Source: JBEGHD01 sp049334165
GTDB lineage: Bacteria; Bacteroidota; Bacteroidia; Flavobacteriales_D; Sanyastnellaceae
Direction: 5' to 3' (one strand)
NCBI GenBank assembly: GCA_049334165.1
Contig: JBEGHD010000005.1
DNA length: 64,000 bases
Shown: piece after piece, positions 41,777 to 50,398 of the stretch
Layout: every line of letters starts with the position of its first letter
Numbering within the stretch: position 1 is the stretch's first letter
Made by a program: the position numbers and the translations under genes
Notes under the pieces: generated by a model
The model's input: only the letters and a program-made list of their open reading frames with translations
Databases searched by the model: none
What the model was told of the DNA's origin: nothing

Positions 41777-42859
41777 ATGCGAGAAAAGCGGATGAAAAGG
41801 AGGAAGTATCTCTACTGGCCGGCCCAAGTGTTTGGCTGGTTGCTGTTTGTGCTGGTGGTATTGTTTAGGGCGTTTCTCACCCCCGGTGAGCTCAACCGCG
41901 AAGCTGTGATCTCCGCTGGCCTAATCTTCGTTTTCGGGATTCTGATTTCACACACCTTTAGACTCGTGCTTCACAAACTGCAGTGGGAGCGCAAAGGAGT
42001 GCTTTTCCTGTTTCCCCGAGTCATCCTCAGTGCGGTGCTGATGGGAACAATTTTGATCTTGCTCTACGGCAGCATCTCCGATCTGTTTTTGCCTACCATT
42101 GCTCCGATTCTGGATTTTGACGACCTTGAGTTGCTGGTCTACATCTCCAACTTCTCGTTTCCGTTTTTGATGTGGCTAACTATTTATTTTACGGTAAAGG
42201 CATTTGAGAATTTTAAGCGCGAGGAAATTGAAAAGCTCGAATTGAAAGCCGCCAATTCGGAAATGGAACTCAATAGTTTTAAAGCGCAAATGAATCCCCA
42301 CTTTATGTTTAACAGCATGAACAGTATTCGCGCGCTGATTGACGACCAACCGGCAGATGCCAAAGAAGCGATAACCTTGCTGAGCAGTATGCTTCGCAAC
42401 ACACTGCTGCTGGGGCGAAAGAGCACTGTGGCTTTGAGTGAAGAACTCGATGTCGTCCAGAAATATTTGTCTATCGAGCAAATTCGTTTCGAAGAGAGGT
42501 TGAAGGTGGAAGTGGAAGTGGAGCCGGGAGTTCTTGAGCTTCAGGTGCCTCCGCTGATGATTCAGACGATTGTAGAAAATGCGGTGAAGCACGGTATTTC
42601 GAGACAAAAATTTGGCGGTGTGGTTTCTATAAAGGCCTGGCGAAAAAATGGTGAACTGAAGATCGAGGTGGCCAACAGCGGCAAATTGAAAAAGCAAAAA
42701 GGTGAAAGTGGCTTTGGGATAGCAAATACTAAAAAACGTCTGGAGTTGTTATTTGGCGACAAAGCGACTTTTGAACTCAACGAGGTGGAGGACAAAGTAG
42801 TGGCCCTATTGACGATTCCTATTCAAACATCTAAGCATCATGAAGACAGTAATAGTTGA
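41777..42859 (+). CDS. LytS-like sensor histidine kinase
   Basis: This 360-residue kinase has four membrane helices (about 15-130) without a sensor domain, then the His_kinase domain with phospho-His in QMNPHFMFNSMNSI and an HATPase domain (IVENAVKHGI, GFGIANTKKRLELLFG). It pairs with the LytTR regulator that overlaps it by 20 nt. TATCTTAG, a near -7 box, lies 4 nt before the ATG. The signal is unknown. Confidence 0.9.
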   Translation: MREKRMKRRKYLYWPAQVFGWLLFVLVVLFRAFLTPGELNREAVISAGLIFVFGILISHTFRLVLHKLQWERKGVLFLFPRVILSAVLMGTILILLYGSISDLFLPTIAPILDFDDLELLVYISNFSFPFLMWLTIYFTVKAFENFKREEIEKLELKAANSEMELNSFKAQMNPHFMFNSMNSIRALIDDQPADAKEAITLLSSMLRNTLLLGRKSTVALSEELDVVQKYLSIEQIRFEERLKVEVEVEPGVLELQVPPLMIQTIVENAVKHGISRQKFGGVVSIKAWRKNGELKIEVANSGKLKKQKGESGFGIANTKKRLELLFGDKATFELNEVEDKVVALLTIPIQTSKHHEDSNS

Positions 42860-43568
42860 CGATGAAAGGCTGGCTCGCAGAGAGCTGACCAGCCAGCTAA
42901 AGGCTTTTGCGGAAGTGGAGATTGCCGGAGAGGCTAGCAATGGCGAAGAGGCCATTGAGCTGATCGATAAGGTGAAGCCGGACCTGATTTTCCTCGATAT
43001 TCAGATGCCAGACATGACGGGCTTTGAAGTGCTGGAAAGACTTCCGGAAGTTCCGCAAGTCATTTTTGTGACGGCATTTGACGAGTACGCACTCAAAGCT
43101 TTTGAGGTGAATGCGCTCGATTACGTGCTGAAGCCCGTGGAGGAAGAACGGCTCGAAGAATCTCTGGAAAAAGTGAAGTCGCGGATGACTAGCCAAAAAC
43201 CGGATGCTCAGCAACCTGAGAATCGGGAAGTGCTCCAACTTGAGAACCAGATTTTTTTGAAAGACGGTGAAAAGTGTTGGTTTGTCACTTTGAAGGACAT
43301 CCGAAAGTTTGAGTCAGAAGGAAACTACGTCCGCGTGTTTTTTGGGGACAACAAGCCACTTGTGCTCAAGTCGCTCAACGCCCTTGAAGAGCGCCTCGAT
43401 CCGAAAGTCTTTTTCCGGGCCAATCGCAAGTTTATCATCAACCTGCGCTGGGTAGAAGATATCGAAAACTGGTTCAACGGTGGGTTGCGCGTTCAACTTC
43501 GCGATGGCACACACGTGGAAGTTTCTCGCAGGCAGTCGTCAAAATTCAAAGATTTACTCAGTTTGTAA
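42840..43568 (+). CDS. LytTR-type response regulator
   Basis: This 242-residue regulator has a REC domain (VIVDDERLARRE, phospho-Asp in LIFLDIQMPDMTGFE, Lys in YVLKPVEEE) and a C-terminal LytTR DNA-binding domain (about 140-242; IRKFESEGNYVRVF, FFRANRKFIINL). It overlaps the kinase gene by 20 nt, so they form one two-component system. Targets in LytTR systems are often cell-surface genes; none is shown here. Confidence 0.93.
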   Translation: MKTVIVDDERLARRELTSQLKAFAEVEIAGEASNGEEAIELIDKVKPDLIFLDIQMPDMTGFEVLERLPEVPQVIFVTAFDEYALKAFEVNALDYVLKPVEEERLEESLEKVKSRMTSQKPDAQQPENREVLQLENQIFLKDGEKCWFVTLKDIRKFESEGNYVRVFFGDNKPLVLKSLNALEERLDPKVFFRANRKFIINLRWVEDIENWFNGGLRVQLRDGTHVEVSRRQSSKFKDLLSL

Positions 43569-43622
43569 GGTTCTGGCTGTTAATGATCTGTTAACCGCGA
43601 ATTCTCACAGCCTACGCTTTGC

Positions 43623-43630
43623 TATTTTTG
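43623..43630 (+). promoter_or_regulatory. -7 promoter element of the OmpR-type two-component operon
   Basis: TATTTTTG (exact TAnnTTTG) ends 7 nt before the ATG at 43638. Confidence 0.45.
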
Positions 43631-43637
43631 ATGTGAA

Positions 43638-44924
43638 ATGAGCAGAAGAACAATTTACATTGTCATTGTCCTGGCCGTGATTTCGCTAATCGGAATTGTA
43701 GTCACCCAAATTTATTGGGTCAACAAAGCCTACAACCTTCAGCAAAAGCAGTTCAACGACCGAGTGGTCATCGCCATGACTTCGGTGGTGGATCAGATCA
43801 TGACGATCAATAAGGACTCGGCAGGGGTGGAGCCGGTGCAGCAGGTGAGCAACAACTACTACGTTGCCAACATCAATGATACGCTTCATCCTTATCTCCT
43901 CGAATCGCTACTTAAGCAGAGCTTTGCCAGCAGCAACCTCAAGCAAGATTTTGAATACGGGATTTATGATTGCTTCACCGACTCCATAGTTTTTGGCAGC
44001 AAGGTCAATTTTGATTCTCCCGACAACGAAGTAAAACCCGAAGATGTAAGCTTTAAAAAACGCTTTGACAAGGACGGACACTACTTTGGTGTCTACTTTC
44101 CCGGCAAGTCGGCCTTCATTTTGTCACAGCTCGACTTCTGGGTTTTTTCGAGCGTAATGATTTTGATGGTAGTGATTTTCTTTTCCTACGCCATCGTGAT
44201 TATGCTACGGCAAAAGCGACTTAGTGAGGTGAAAACTGATTTCATCAACAACATGACCCACGAGCTGAAAACACCCATCTCCACAATTTCGTTGAGCAGC
44301 GAGGTACTGATGAAGAAAGACATCGTGAACGATCCCGATCGGCTGAATCAGTATGCACGGATCATCCACAGTGAAAACAACAGGCTAAAAACGCAAGTCG
44401 ATAAAGTCTTGCAAATTGCCACTCTCAGCCCTGAGAAAGTCAACATCAAATCCGAAGAGCTCGATTTGCACGAAATCCTTCAATCGGCAGTAGAAACTTT
44501 TCGCGTGTCGCTACAGGATGGACAGGGCAAAATCACAACTGAGCTGAACGCGCAAAACAGCACCATCCTTGGCGATCGGGTTCACATCACCAACATCATT
44601 TACAACCTGCTCGACAATGCCCAAAAGTACACCGAGCAAACTCCAGAAATAGAGGTGAGGACCGAAAATGAAAACGGCTTTGTCAAAATTGCCATTTCAG
44701 ACAACGGAGTGGGAATCGACAAGAATCAGCAGCCTTTGATTTTTGATAAATTTTACCGCGTTCCTAAAGGAAATCTGCACGATGTGAAAGGCTTTGGTCT
44801 GGGATTGTTTTATGTGAAGACGATCGTGACAGCACACAAGGGAAAAATCCGTGTGGAAAGTGAACCTGGGAAGGGAAGTACATTCACAGTATTACTAAAG
44901 AACAAGCAAAAATCAAGCGATTGA
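43638..44924 (+). CDS. Sensor histidine kinase (HisKA type)
   Basis: This 428-residue kinase has a membrane helix near the N-terminus (about 7-27), an extracytoplasmic domain of about 150 residues, a second helix (about 168-192), a HisKA domain with phospho-His in NNMTHELKTPISTI, and a HATPase domain (NIIYNLLDNAQKYT, GFGLGLFYVK). It is one base from the OmpR-type regulator gene. The signal is unknown; the layout resembles the RprX-type kinases of Bacteroidota. Confidence 0.92.
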   Translation: MSRRTIYIVIVLAVISLIGIVVTQIYWVNKAYNLQQKQFNDRVVIAMTSVVDQIMTINKDSAGVEPVQQVSNNYYVANINDTLHPYLLESLLKQSFASSNLKQDFEYGIYDCFTDSIVFGSKVNFDSPDNEVKPEDVSFKKRFDKDGHYFGVYFPGKSAFILSQLDFWVFSSVMILMVVIFFSYAIVIMLRQKRLSEVKTDFINNMTHELKTPISTISLSSEVLMKKDIVNDPDRLNQYARIIHSENNRLKTQVDKVLQIATLSPEKVNIKSEELDLHEILQSAVETFRVSLQDGQGKITTELNAQNSTILGDRVHITNIIYNLLDNAQKYTEQTPEIEVRTENENGFVKIAISDNGVGIDKNQQPLIFDKFYRVPKGNLHDVKGFGLGLFYVKTIVTAHKGKIRVESEPGKGSTFTVLLKNKQKSSD

Positions 44925-44925
44925 C

Positions 44926-45633
44926 ATGACGAAAAAAGACCCTTTGAAAATCTTGCTCGTGGAAGACGACTTTAACCTGGGGTTTGTGATTCAGGACAAC
45001 CTGAAGTCTGAAGGTTATGTGGTTCACCTGATGAAAGACGGCAAAGAAGGGCTTCAGCAATTCAATCGCGAAAACTACGATCTGTGTCTTCTCGATGTGA
45101 TGCTTCCCAAGAAGGATGGTTTCAGCCTGGCTGAAGACATTCGCAAAATCGATGACGAAGTTCCTATCGTTTTTCTCACTGCGAAATCCATGACAGAGGA
45201 CAAGGTGACGGGGTTCAAAACCGGTGCAGACGACTACATCACCAAGCCATTTAGCAACGAGGAGTTTTTGCTTAGAATAAAGGCCATCTTGAAGCGCACA
45301 GGCAAGTTGACTTCAGCGAATGGCAATGGAAACGTTTTTCAAATTGGCAGTTTCACTTTCGACTACGATGACTTTAAACTCCGGAATGAAGAGAGTGTAA
45401 CTAAACTCACCAAAAAGGAAGCAGATATCCTTAAATTGCTATGCGAACACAAAGGAAAAACCCTGGAACGTGAGCTCGTTGCCAACCTGGTGTGGGGAGA
45501 CGACAGCTATTTTGTCGGCCGAAGCATGGATGTGTTTATCACTCGCTTGCGCAAGTATTTGAGCGCTGATGAAAATGTGTCGATCAACAATGTTCACGGT
45601 GTGGGGTTTAAACTAGTAATCGAGGGGGAATAG
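44926..45633 (+). CDS. OmpR/PhoB family response regulator
   Basis: This 235-residue regulator has a REC domain (ILLVEDDFNLG, phospho-Asp in CLLDVMLPKKDG, Lys in YITKPFSNEE) and a winged-helix trans_reg_C domain (about 140-235; LTKKEADILKLLCEH, ITRLRKYL). It resembles RprY and is cotranscribed with the upstream kinase, with which it forms a pair. Confidence 0.94.
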   Translation: MTKKDPLKILLVEDDFNLGFVIQDNLKSEGYVVHLMKDGKEGLQQFNRENYDLCLLDVMLPKKDGFSLAEDIRKIDDEVPIVFLTAKSMTEDKVTGFKTGADDYITKPFSNEEFLLRIKAILKRTGKLTSANGNGNVFQIGSFTFDYDDFKLRNEESVTKLTKKEADILKLLCEHKGKTLERELVANLVWGDDSYFVGRSMDVFITRLRKYLSADENVSINNVHGVGFKLVIEGE

Positions 45634-45710
45634 CCCCTCTCGCTTAAACAAAATCCAATTCTTTTCCCCGGGAAAGAATCAATAACAAATAGCTTAAAAA
45701 CATTAGCAAA

Positions 45711-46199
45711 ATGGCAAAGGAAAAAGCATTCACAAAACTTGGTTTCACCAGCGAAGAAGTAGAGTCACTTGTGTCCAGATTGAACGAGTTACTGGCGAAT
45801 TACGGTGTGTTCTATCAGAAAGTGAGAAATTTTCACTGGAACATAACTGGCCCCGATTTTTTTGAACTTCACGAAAAATTTGAAGAAGAGTATCTGGAGT
45901 CTGCAACAATTGTAGATAGTCTTGCAGAGCGCATTCGCGTTTTCGGATCGTTCCCCTACAGTACTTACGCACAATTCCTGCAACACGCAGAAATCAAAGA
46001 AATTGAAGAAAGAATTTCTAGTGATGAAATGGTGAAAGCGTTGATCAAAGATTATGAGATTTTACTCTCCTGCATGGTTGATGCTATGGACGAGGCTCTG
46101 GAAATTGGAGACATTGGAACTCAAAAAATGATGCAGGACCTCACAGAAACTTTGGAGAAAAAGCATTGGATGTACTCAGCCTGGGTGCAAAAAGATTAG
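45711..46199 (+). CDS. dps: Dps-family ferritin-like DNA-protection protein
   Basis: This 162-residue four-helix protein has the Dps ferroxidase residues: His in KVRNFHWNITGPDFFELHEKF, then Glu in YLESATIVDSLAERIR, shared between subunits. It stores iron and protects DNA under oxidative or starvation stress. It is transcribed alone with a terminator downstream. I see no -24/-12-like motif in front of it. Confidence 0.92.
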   Translation: MAKEKAFTKLGFTSEEVESLVSRLNELLANYGVFYQKVRNFHWNITGPDFFELHEKFEEEYLESATIVDSLAERIRVFGSFPYSTYAQFLQHAEIKEIEERISSDEMVKALIKDYEILLSCMVDAMDEALEIGDIGTQKMMQDLTETLEKKHWMYSAWVQKD

Positions 46200-46224
46200 C
46201 CCAGAAAGAAAAATCGAATCTCCC

Positions 46225-46262
46225 GAAAACCCAGATGAGCAGTTGCCGTCTGGGTTTTTCTT
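46225..46262 (+). terminator. Intrinsic terminator of dps
   Basis: AAACCCAGA / TCTGGGTTT (46226-46234, 46249-46257) followed by TTCTTCTTTT. Confidence 0.8.
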
Positions 46263-46265
46263 CTT

Positions 46266-46532
46266 TTACCACTTTTCGGGAATGATGTCTTCTGCGGCTA
46301 TTTGGTCGTCCGACAGTTCTTCTACCTGATCGATTCGCTCGAGCATGTCGTGATTTACTTTCACAAGATAAATCGCCTCCTTGGTTTTAACTTCGAGTGC
46401 GTCAAAGTAGTCGCCTTGTGCGGTCTTTAATGCGATGAGATCGCTATCGCCAAACCCCGCAGGATACTGGCGCTTAATCATCGAAAAGTGACGATCGCTC
46501 AGCGAGTTGAAATCCTTGATAATCCGTTTCAT
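46266..46532 (-). CDS. Small conserved-looking protein, unknown function
   Basis: This 88-residue protein is rich in charged residues (IKRQYPAGFGDSDLIALKTAQ, then DYFDALEVKTKEAIYLVKVN). It lacks a signal or membrane helix. I recall similar short Bacteroidota proteins but no named family. It is convergent with dps. Confidence 0.65.
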   Translation of the reverse strand: MKRIIKDFNSLSDRHFSMIKRQYPAGFGDSDLIALKTAQGDYFDALEVKTKEAIYLVKVNHDMLERIDQVEELSDDQIAAEDIIPEKW

Positions 46533-46650
46533 AACCCTCGTGTTTTTGAGATTCTACATTTGGGTCAATCATTCACATTGGTTTATCAGGTCGAGAAGGA
46601 CAGAAAGGTAATGAAAAATTAGTGAGTTTCGCAGTTCAATTGATTGATTA

Positions 46651-46687
46651 ACAATCAAAAAAAAGAGCCCTGCTGTCGCAGAGCTCT
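46651..46687 (-). terminator. Intrinsic terminator of the DUF2383-like gene
   Basis: AGAGC-cCTGC/GCAGa-GCTCT stem (46664-46687) with a T tract on the minus strand, 54 nt after the stop at 46741. Confidence 0.75.
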
Positions 46688-46740
46688 CACTCATAAATTA
46701 GTCTTGCCGGACCATTCAGTCCAAATGGGAGGATTTAGGT

Positions 46741-47211
46741 TTATGAGTTTTCTTCAGCTGATTTTTTCTGATAGGTTAGCATCAACTCTTCGAGCGAGTT
46801 GATAGCCTCTTTTATTTTAAAAATATGATCATCTAAAATTTTGTTAGTGCTAAGAGGGAATTCGATTTTTTCTCTAGCTTCCTGATAATCCTTGAGCGCG
46901 TTCTCCTCACCGCGAATACACTCATGAGCCAAGGATCTGTCTACGTTGTCGCTCAGTGGAACCTTCATATTGATCCACATTCTGTGAGCTCCGGACGCTA
47001 AGCTAGATCCCTTGTCGATTTCGCCATCTAGCGCCTTAATTTCGCCTTTCAAATCGTGGCCAAATTGATAGCGCTGCGCCACATGATTTTCCATGAATCG
47101 TTTCAGATTTGGATCATATGCTTTTTCCGCGGCTTCTTTGTATCCTTTTTCCGCATCGTAATTCTTTGTGATCAATTCGTTTAACAGAGAAATTCTTTCT
47201 TTATCGTCCAT
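46741..47211 (-). CDS. DUF2383 / PA2169-type four-helix bundle protein
   Basis: This 156-residue, wholly helical protein matches the DUF2383 (PA2169) layout: LLNELITKNYDAEKGYKEAAEK, then RFMENHVAQRYQFGHDLKGEI, and a second helix pair with GEENALKDYQEA. The family has a ferritin-like fold and is often stress-induced. The frame is open to 47409, but ATG 47211 gives the family start. A -24/-12-like motif lies 34 nt upstream. Confidence 0.82.
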   Translation of the reverse strand: MDDKERISLLNELITKNYDAEKGYKEAAEKAYDPNLKRFMENHVAQRYQFGHDLKGEIKALDGEIDKGSSLASGAHRMWINMKVPLSDNVDRSLAHECIRGEENALKDYQEAREKIEFPLSTNKILDDHIFKIKEAINSLEELMLTYQKKSAEENS

Positions 47212-47245
47212 AGTAATTTCATTTTTCAGATTCGTATGAGAAAGA

Positions 47246-47260
47246 GACAAAATCGTTCCA
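47246..47260 (-). promoter_or_regulatory. -24/-12-like motif before the DUF2383 gene
   Basis: The minus strand reads TGGAACGATTTTGTC, 34 nt before the ATG. It resembles sigma-54 TGGCACG-N4-TTGC, with a spacer one base shorter. Confidence 0.4.
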
Positions 47261-47398
47261 GATCGGCCTGAATGCTCTTGATTCCTGCTGCTGGCGTATT
47301 TTGGAGCGTTGTCATAAAGTTGAGTATTTTCAATTTGTAGAGAATGGCTGGAGGAATGGGGAAAAAATTCTATCCTCTTCCACTGGATTAATTTCTGA

Positions 47399-47557
47399 AT
47401 GGAGGGCAATGGACCTAATTCACCAGGTGGATTTCAGGTTGATCTGTTGCCAGTCTCTGATGGCACGAAATTGTTAGGTAAAACTGTCCATTCAAACTTA
47501 CTGAGAGAACTTGAAGCAGTGCTGGAGTTTTCCGAGAGGAAGATCAACTGGTTTTAG
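47399..47557 (+). CDS. Possible small protein of 52 residues
   Basis: An ATG at 47399 opens a frame to TAG at 47555-47557. The second half, LLRELEAVLEFSERKINWF, is amphipathic and protein-like. No ribosome-binding site, promoter or homologue is evident, and it may be chance. The rest of the 47212-47616 gap holds the divergent promoter region of the DUF2383 gene and a motif copy at 47461-47475 (inside this ORF). Confidence 0.3.
   Translation: MEGNGPNSPGGFQVDLLPVSDGTKLLGKTVHSNLLRELEAVLEFSERKINWF
47461..47475 (+). promoter_or_regulatory. -24/-12-like motif, weakly placed
   Basis: TGGCACGAAATTGTT has a perfect -24 half but is 141 nt before the ATG at 47617 and lies inside a possible small ORF. 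Confidence 0.2.
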
Positions 47558-47616
47558 TTTTCTTAATTCAAGACTTGAATGCACTATTTTTTAACTTAGA
47601 CCTTTTTGAAATCCAA

Positions 47617-47937
47617 ATGAATCAATCAGCAAAAGAATTAAAGTCTTATTTGTCGAAGCTTTCGGTACCCGAAGACGGGGAAATGGTTTTAGCTGCACTT
47701 TATTATGTTCACAACGAAATGGGGCGTGAAACCATTGCCGCATCGGAGCTCAACAAACTACTGGGTGAAGCGAATCTTGCATTTAAAGACATACATCGAA
47801 TTTTGCATGAGCTCAAAGAAGCAACTCCCTCACTGGCCGAAGAAGTGAGTCAAAGTGGAGAATTTCCTCCAGAGGATGTACGTTACCGAATTACCGATGA
47901 AGGTTCGATTAGAGCCCGGCAAACTATAAAGAATTAA
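47617..47937 (+). CDS. Small acidic protein, possible winged-helix-like, unknown function
   Basis: This 106-residue soluble protein is mostly helical (ELKSYLSKLSVPEDGEMVLA-ALYYVHNEMG, ASELNKLLGEANLAFKDIHRI, then DVRYRITDEGSIRAR). The helix-helix-wing look is only suggestive. The frame opens at 47575; ATG 47617 is the likelier start. A second small gene follows after 61 nt. Confidence 0.6.
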   Translation: MNQSAKELKSYLSKLSVPEDGEMVLAALYYVHNEMGRETIAASELNKLLGEANLAFKDIHRILHELKEATPSLAEEVSQSGEFPPEDVRYRITDEGSIRARQTIKN

Positions 47938-47998
47938 TTGAAGTCGAATTGAAACACTGGCCCGAAAGGCCGTAGAATAGAATAAAACCTAGAAGATA

Positions 47999-48232
47999 AT
48001 GGCAACTAGTTTTAAAAAGAATTTAATCGCATTTTTCAAAGAGCACGACCCAAACGCAATCACAGTAGTTCCCAAAATTGTGAAGTCGTTTTCTCACCGA
48101 CAAAAGGAAGTTTATGACTACCTGAGCGATCGCTATGGCGTGGAGATCGATTATGATATAGACGAACCTAAAGTGATTGATAACACTGGAGGACCAGTTC
48201 CAGAGGCCGATCAGGGAGCAGAGCCCGTTTAG
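47999..48232 (+). CDS. Small protein of 77 residues, unknown function
   Basis: It has a basic N-terminal half (SFKKNLIAFFKEHDPNAITVV, then KIVKSFSHRQKEVYDYLSDRYG) and an acidic Pro/Gly tail. No family recognised. A strong terminator follows 32 nt after the stop. It is probably cotranscribed with the gene at 47617. Confidence 0.6.
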   Translation: MATSFKKNLIAFFKEHDPNAITVVPKIVKSFSHRQKEVYDYLSDRYGVEIDYDIDEPKVIDNTGGPVPEADQGAEPV

Positions 48233-48264
48233 CCATTTGGCCTCGATAGAAAAAATCTTATAAT

Positions 48265-48306
48265 AAAAAAGCCCTGACAATGCTGTGCATGTCAGGGCTT
48301 TAGTTT
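48265..48306 (+). terminator. Terminator after the 77-residue gene
   Basis: AAAGCCCTGACA / TGTCAGGGCTTT (about 48268-48279, 48290-48301) with a T tract, also A-rich on the left, so possibly bidirectional. Confidence 0.85.
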
Positions 48307-48324
48307 TTATAGGTAGAGTGGGTT

Positions 48325-48468
48325 TCAATCAATAAACAAGTTACTCATTGAGGGCAAGCCAAGATGGCTGCTTGTGAGTGAGTAAATCAGAACAAGGATC
48401 AAGAATATCACGATTACCGGAATAAGCTTGATCAGGTAATTTGTGTTTTTCTTATTTCTATCGTTCAT
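48325..48468 (-). CDS. 47-residue single-helix membrane peptide
   Basis: An ATG at 48468 opens a 47-codon frame: a basic N-terminus (MNDRNKKNTN), one strongly hydrophobic helix (LIKLIPVIVIFLILVLIYSL) and a short polar tail. The positive-inside pattern suits an inner-membrane small protein. A -24/-12-like motif lies 33 nt upstream and a terminator lies just past its stop. No family recognised. Confidence 0.6.
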   Translation of the reverse strand: MNDRNKKNTNYLIKLIPVIVIFLILVLIYSLTSSHLGLPSMSNLFID

Positions 48469-48501
48469 CACTTTGACTTTTAATCATTTGAGGATTCTAT
48501 T

Positions 48502-48516
48502 GAAAAAGTCAGGCCA
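48502..48516 (-). promoter_or_regulatory. -24/-12-like motif before the 47-residue gene
   Basis: The minus strand reads TGGCCTGACTTTTTC, 33 nt before the ATG; a weaker match. Confidence 0.3.
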
Positions 48517-48609
48517 AGACTGAAAATTGGTGTGTTGCAGAGCTTATTGGAGGTGTACCTGTCGAATGAATTTCTGGAAAAAGGGATTTTTTTCCCCAAT
48601 TCTTAAATG

Positions 48610-49665
48610 TCACTCTTTTTCTCCCAGAAGTGTAGCCACGCTGCTAAAAGTTCTGCTGTGTTCGAAAGCAATTTTAATTATTGCCAAAACAGGCACGGCA
48701 ATGATCATACCTGGTATGCCAGCTAAATAACCTGCCATCACAAGGCCCAGGATGATGATCAATGGGTTTAGATGTACCGTGTTTCCAAGTATTCGAGGCG
48801 TGATGAGGTTGCCCTCGAGAAATTGCACAAGAGAGTAGAGCCCGACCACCGCTACTGGGTAAATCAAAGAGTCTTTTGTGATGAACGCCACAAATATTGG
48901 AATTAATGCACCTATCACTACTCCGACATATGGGATGACAGTTAGCAGCGCTGAAAAAACACCCAGTAGAATGGCATAATCGATACCGATGATTAATAAG
49001 CCAGTAGTGTTCAATGCGGCAATGATTAGAATTACGATACTCATTCCTTTCAGGTAATCGCGCACTGAGTCTTTAATATCGTCAACCAGACCGAGGTAAT
49101 CACGCTTGCGACCTTTTCGGTTTTGGTGTTCAATAAAAACTCTCAACCTGTTGCGGCTGTAGAGAATAAAGAAAGTGTAAACCGGAACCATCACCAAAAA
49201 GGTGAAGAACTGAGACACTGTGCTAAAAGTGCCTTGCAAGATTCCACTACTTGTCTGCAAAATTCCTGAAAGATTGTCCTGGATTTGGGTCATCGGGTCA
49301 TCCAGTGAAATTCCAAGTGAATTTTCAATGCTTTGAAGCCATTCGCTAATTAGCTGGGTAGATTTCACACTGAGTTTGGGCAAGTCGCTAGCAAAGTTTT
49401 TAAACTGCCAGTAGAAGAAAGTACCAAATCCCAGAACTATTACCGAAAGTACGATGAGCACAGTGAAAATGCTAAAGAACCTGTTGAATCCAATACCTTC
49501 GAGACGCTGACAACTGGGGAGCAAGGCCAACGACAGGATTAGAGCAAACAAGAAAGGCATGAAAATCTGACCAAAAAAATAGGCGCCTGTAAATAGCAGT
49601 GCCGTGATGACCAGAATTTTATAGGTCAGGTCAATCGGTTCTTGAATCGTTCTTTTCGTTGTCAT
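48610..49665 (-). CDS. AI-2E family transporter (PerM/YdiK-like)
   Basis: This 351-residue protein has about eight membrane helices and the family C-terminal region (GVFSALLTVIPYVGVVIGAL, LVQFLEGNLITPRILG). Family members export small molecules or act in Na+/H+ exchange; the original AI-2 link is not general. It is the last gene of a five-gene minus-strand run (51130 to 48610) and overlaps the previous gene by 35 nt. Confidence 0.88.
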   Translation of the reverse strand: MTTKRTIQEPIDLTYKILVITALLFTGAYFFGQIFMPFLFALILSLALLPSCQRLEGIGFNRFFSIFTVLIVLSVIVLGFGTFFYWQFKNFASDLPKLSVKSTQLISEWLQSIENSLGISLDDPMTQIQDNLSGILQTSSGILQGTFSTVSQFFTFLVMVPVYTFFILYSRNRLRVFIEHQNRKGRKRDYLGLVDDIKDSVRDYLKGMSIVILIIAALNTTGLLIIGIDYAILLGVFSALLTVIPYVGVVIGALIPIFVAFITKDSLIYPVAVVGLYSLVQFLEGNLITPRILGNTVHLNPLIIILGLVMAGYLAGIPGMIIAVPVLAIIKIAFEHSRTFSSVATLLGEKE

Positions 49666-50032
49666 CAGGGGAAACTTTTGAAGAGACTTTTTTGATTAAG
49701 GACCAAATTTCATCCTTTATCTTAGGGCTGATCATGAGTAAAAGGCGATCGGCCAGGGAGTAAAAAATACTTTTGAAAAACCCGGGGCTTTTGTGCATGC
49801 CTAGTAAACGAAACGCTAAAGCGCGCAAACCTCCAGATATCATCTGAGTGAATGGATTGGCCGACATCGATGGACTGGAAATCATGTTTCCAACCGTATC
49901 GCTCGACATCATGTCTTTTACTGTCTCGCTCATCCGCATGCGCACTCTCAAGGACTCATTCTTCAATTCTTCCTTCCTCCTGTAGAGGGTCGTGATGCTT
50001 GTGACTTTGGTTTTGTTTTCAAACATGGTCAT
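49631..50032 (-). CDS. Unknown soluble protein of the AI-2E operon
   Basis: This 133-residue protein is basic and helical, with a Met/Ser-rich middle (MSSDTVGNMISSPSMSANPF) and amphipathic helices (IFYSLADRLLLMISPKIKDEI). It has no clear membrane segment and no family I know. Its end overlaps the AI-2E gene by 35 nt; it starts 6 nt after the holin-X-like gene. Confidence 0.65.
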   Translation of the reverse strand: MTMFENKTKVTSITTLYRRKEELKNESLRVRMRMSETVKDMMSSDTVGNMISSPSMSANPFTQMISGGLRALAFRLLGMHKSPGFFKSIFYSLADRLLLMISPKIKDEIWSLIKKVSSKVSPDDNEKNDSRTD

Positions 50033-50038
50033 CGAAGT

Positions 50039-50398
50039 TTAAGGATGGATAAGCGTTTTGATAACGTGGTTGATAAACGGAACTCGCAATAATGGTTTTC
50101 TGAAAACAAAAAGAATCAACAACAAAACAGCGTATCCACCGGTCACCCAGGCAAAGCCAATCCATAGACTGTTATAAATTGAACCGAGATAAAAGGCAAG
50201 CCCGAAACTAGCGAACATCACAACGAGATAAGTCAGGAGCGATAGAACTGAGCCAGCCAAAATTCTTCCGGCATACTTGGCTGCTCTCTCGGTGGCTTCG
50301 AGTTGAATCAATTCTTTTTGAATGTCAACGTACTCTTTGCCCTGATTCAGCAAGTCTTCAGTGAAAGCTTTAAACTCTTCTCTTTCCGCTTTTTTCAT
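50039..50398 (-). CDS. Phage holin family (holin-X superfamily) membrane protein
   Basis: This 119-residue protein has a charged helical N-terminus (about 1-40) and two long membrane helices (about 44-68 and 74-98). This is the layout of the Actinobacterial Holin-X/YqjE-type family, a chromosomal envelope-stress protein rather than a phage holin. There are no phage genes nearby. Its ATG overlaps the stop of the ArsC-like gene (ATGA). Confidence 0.75.
   Translation of the reverse strand: MKKAEREEFKAFTEDLLNQGKEYVDIQKELIQLEATERAAKYAGRILAGSVLSLLTYLVVMFASFGLAFYLGSIYNSLWIGFAWVTGGYAVLLLILFVFRKPLLRVPFINHVIKTLIHP

Noticed and set aside
50039..50398. Holin-like gene as evidence for a prophage
   Set aside because: No integrase, lysin, capsid or attachment site is near; holin-X-type proteins are common chromosomal envelope proteins.
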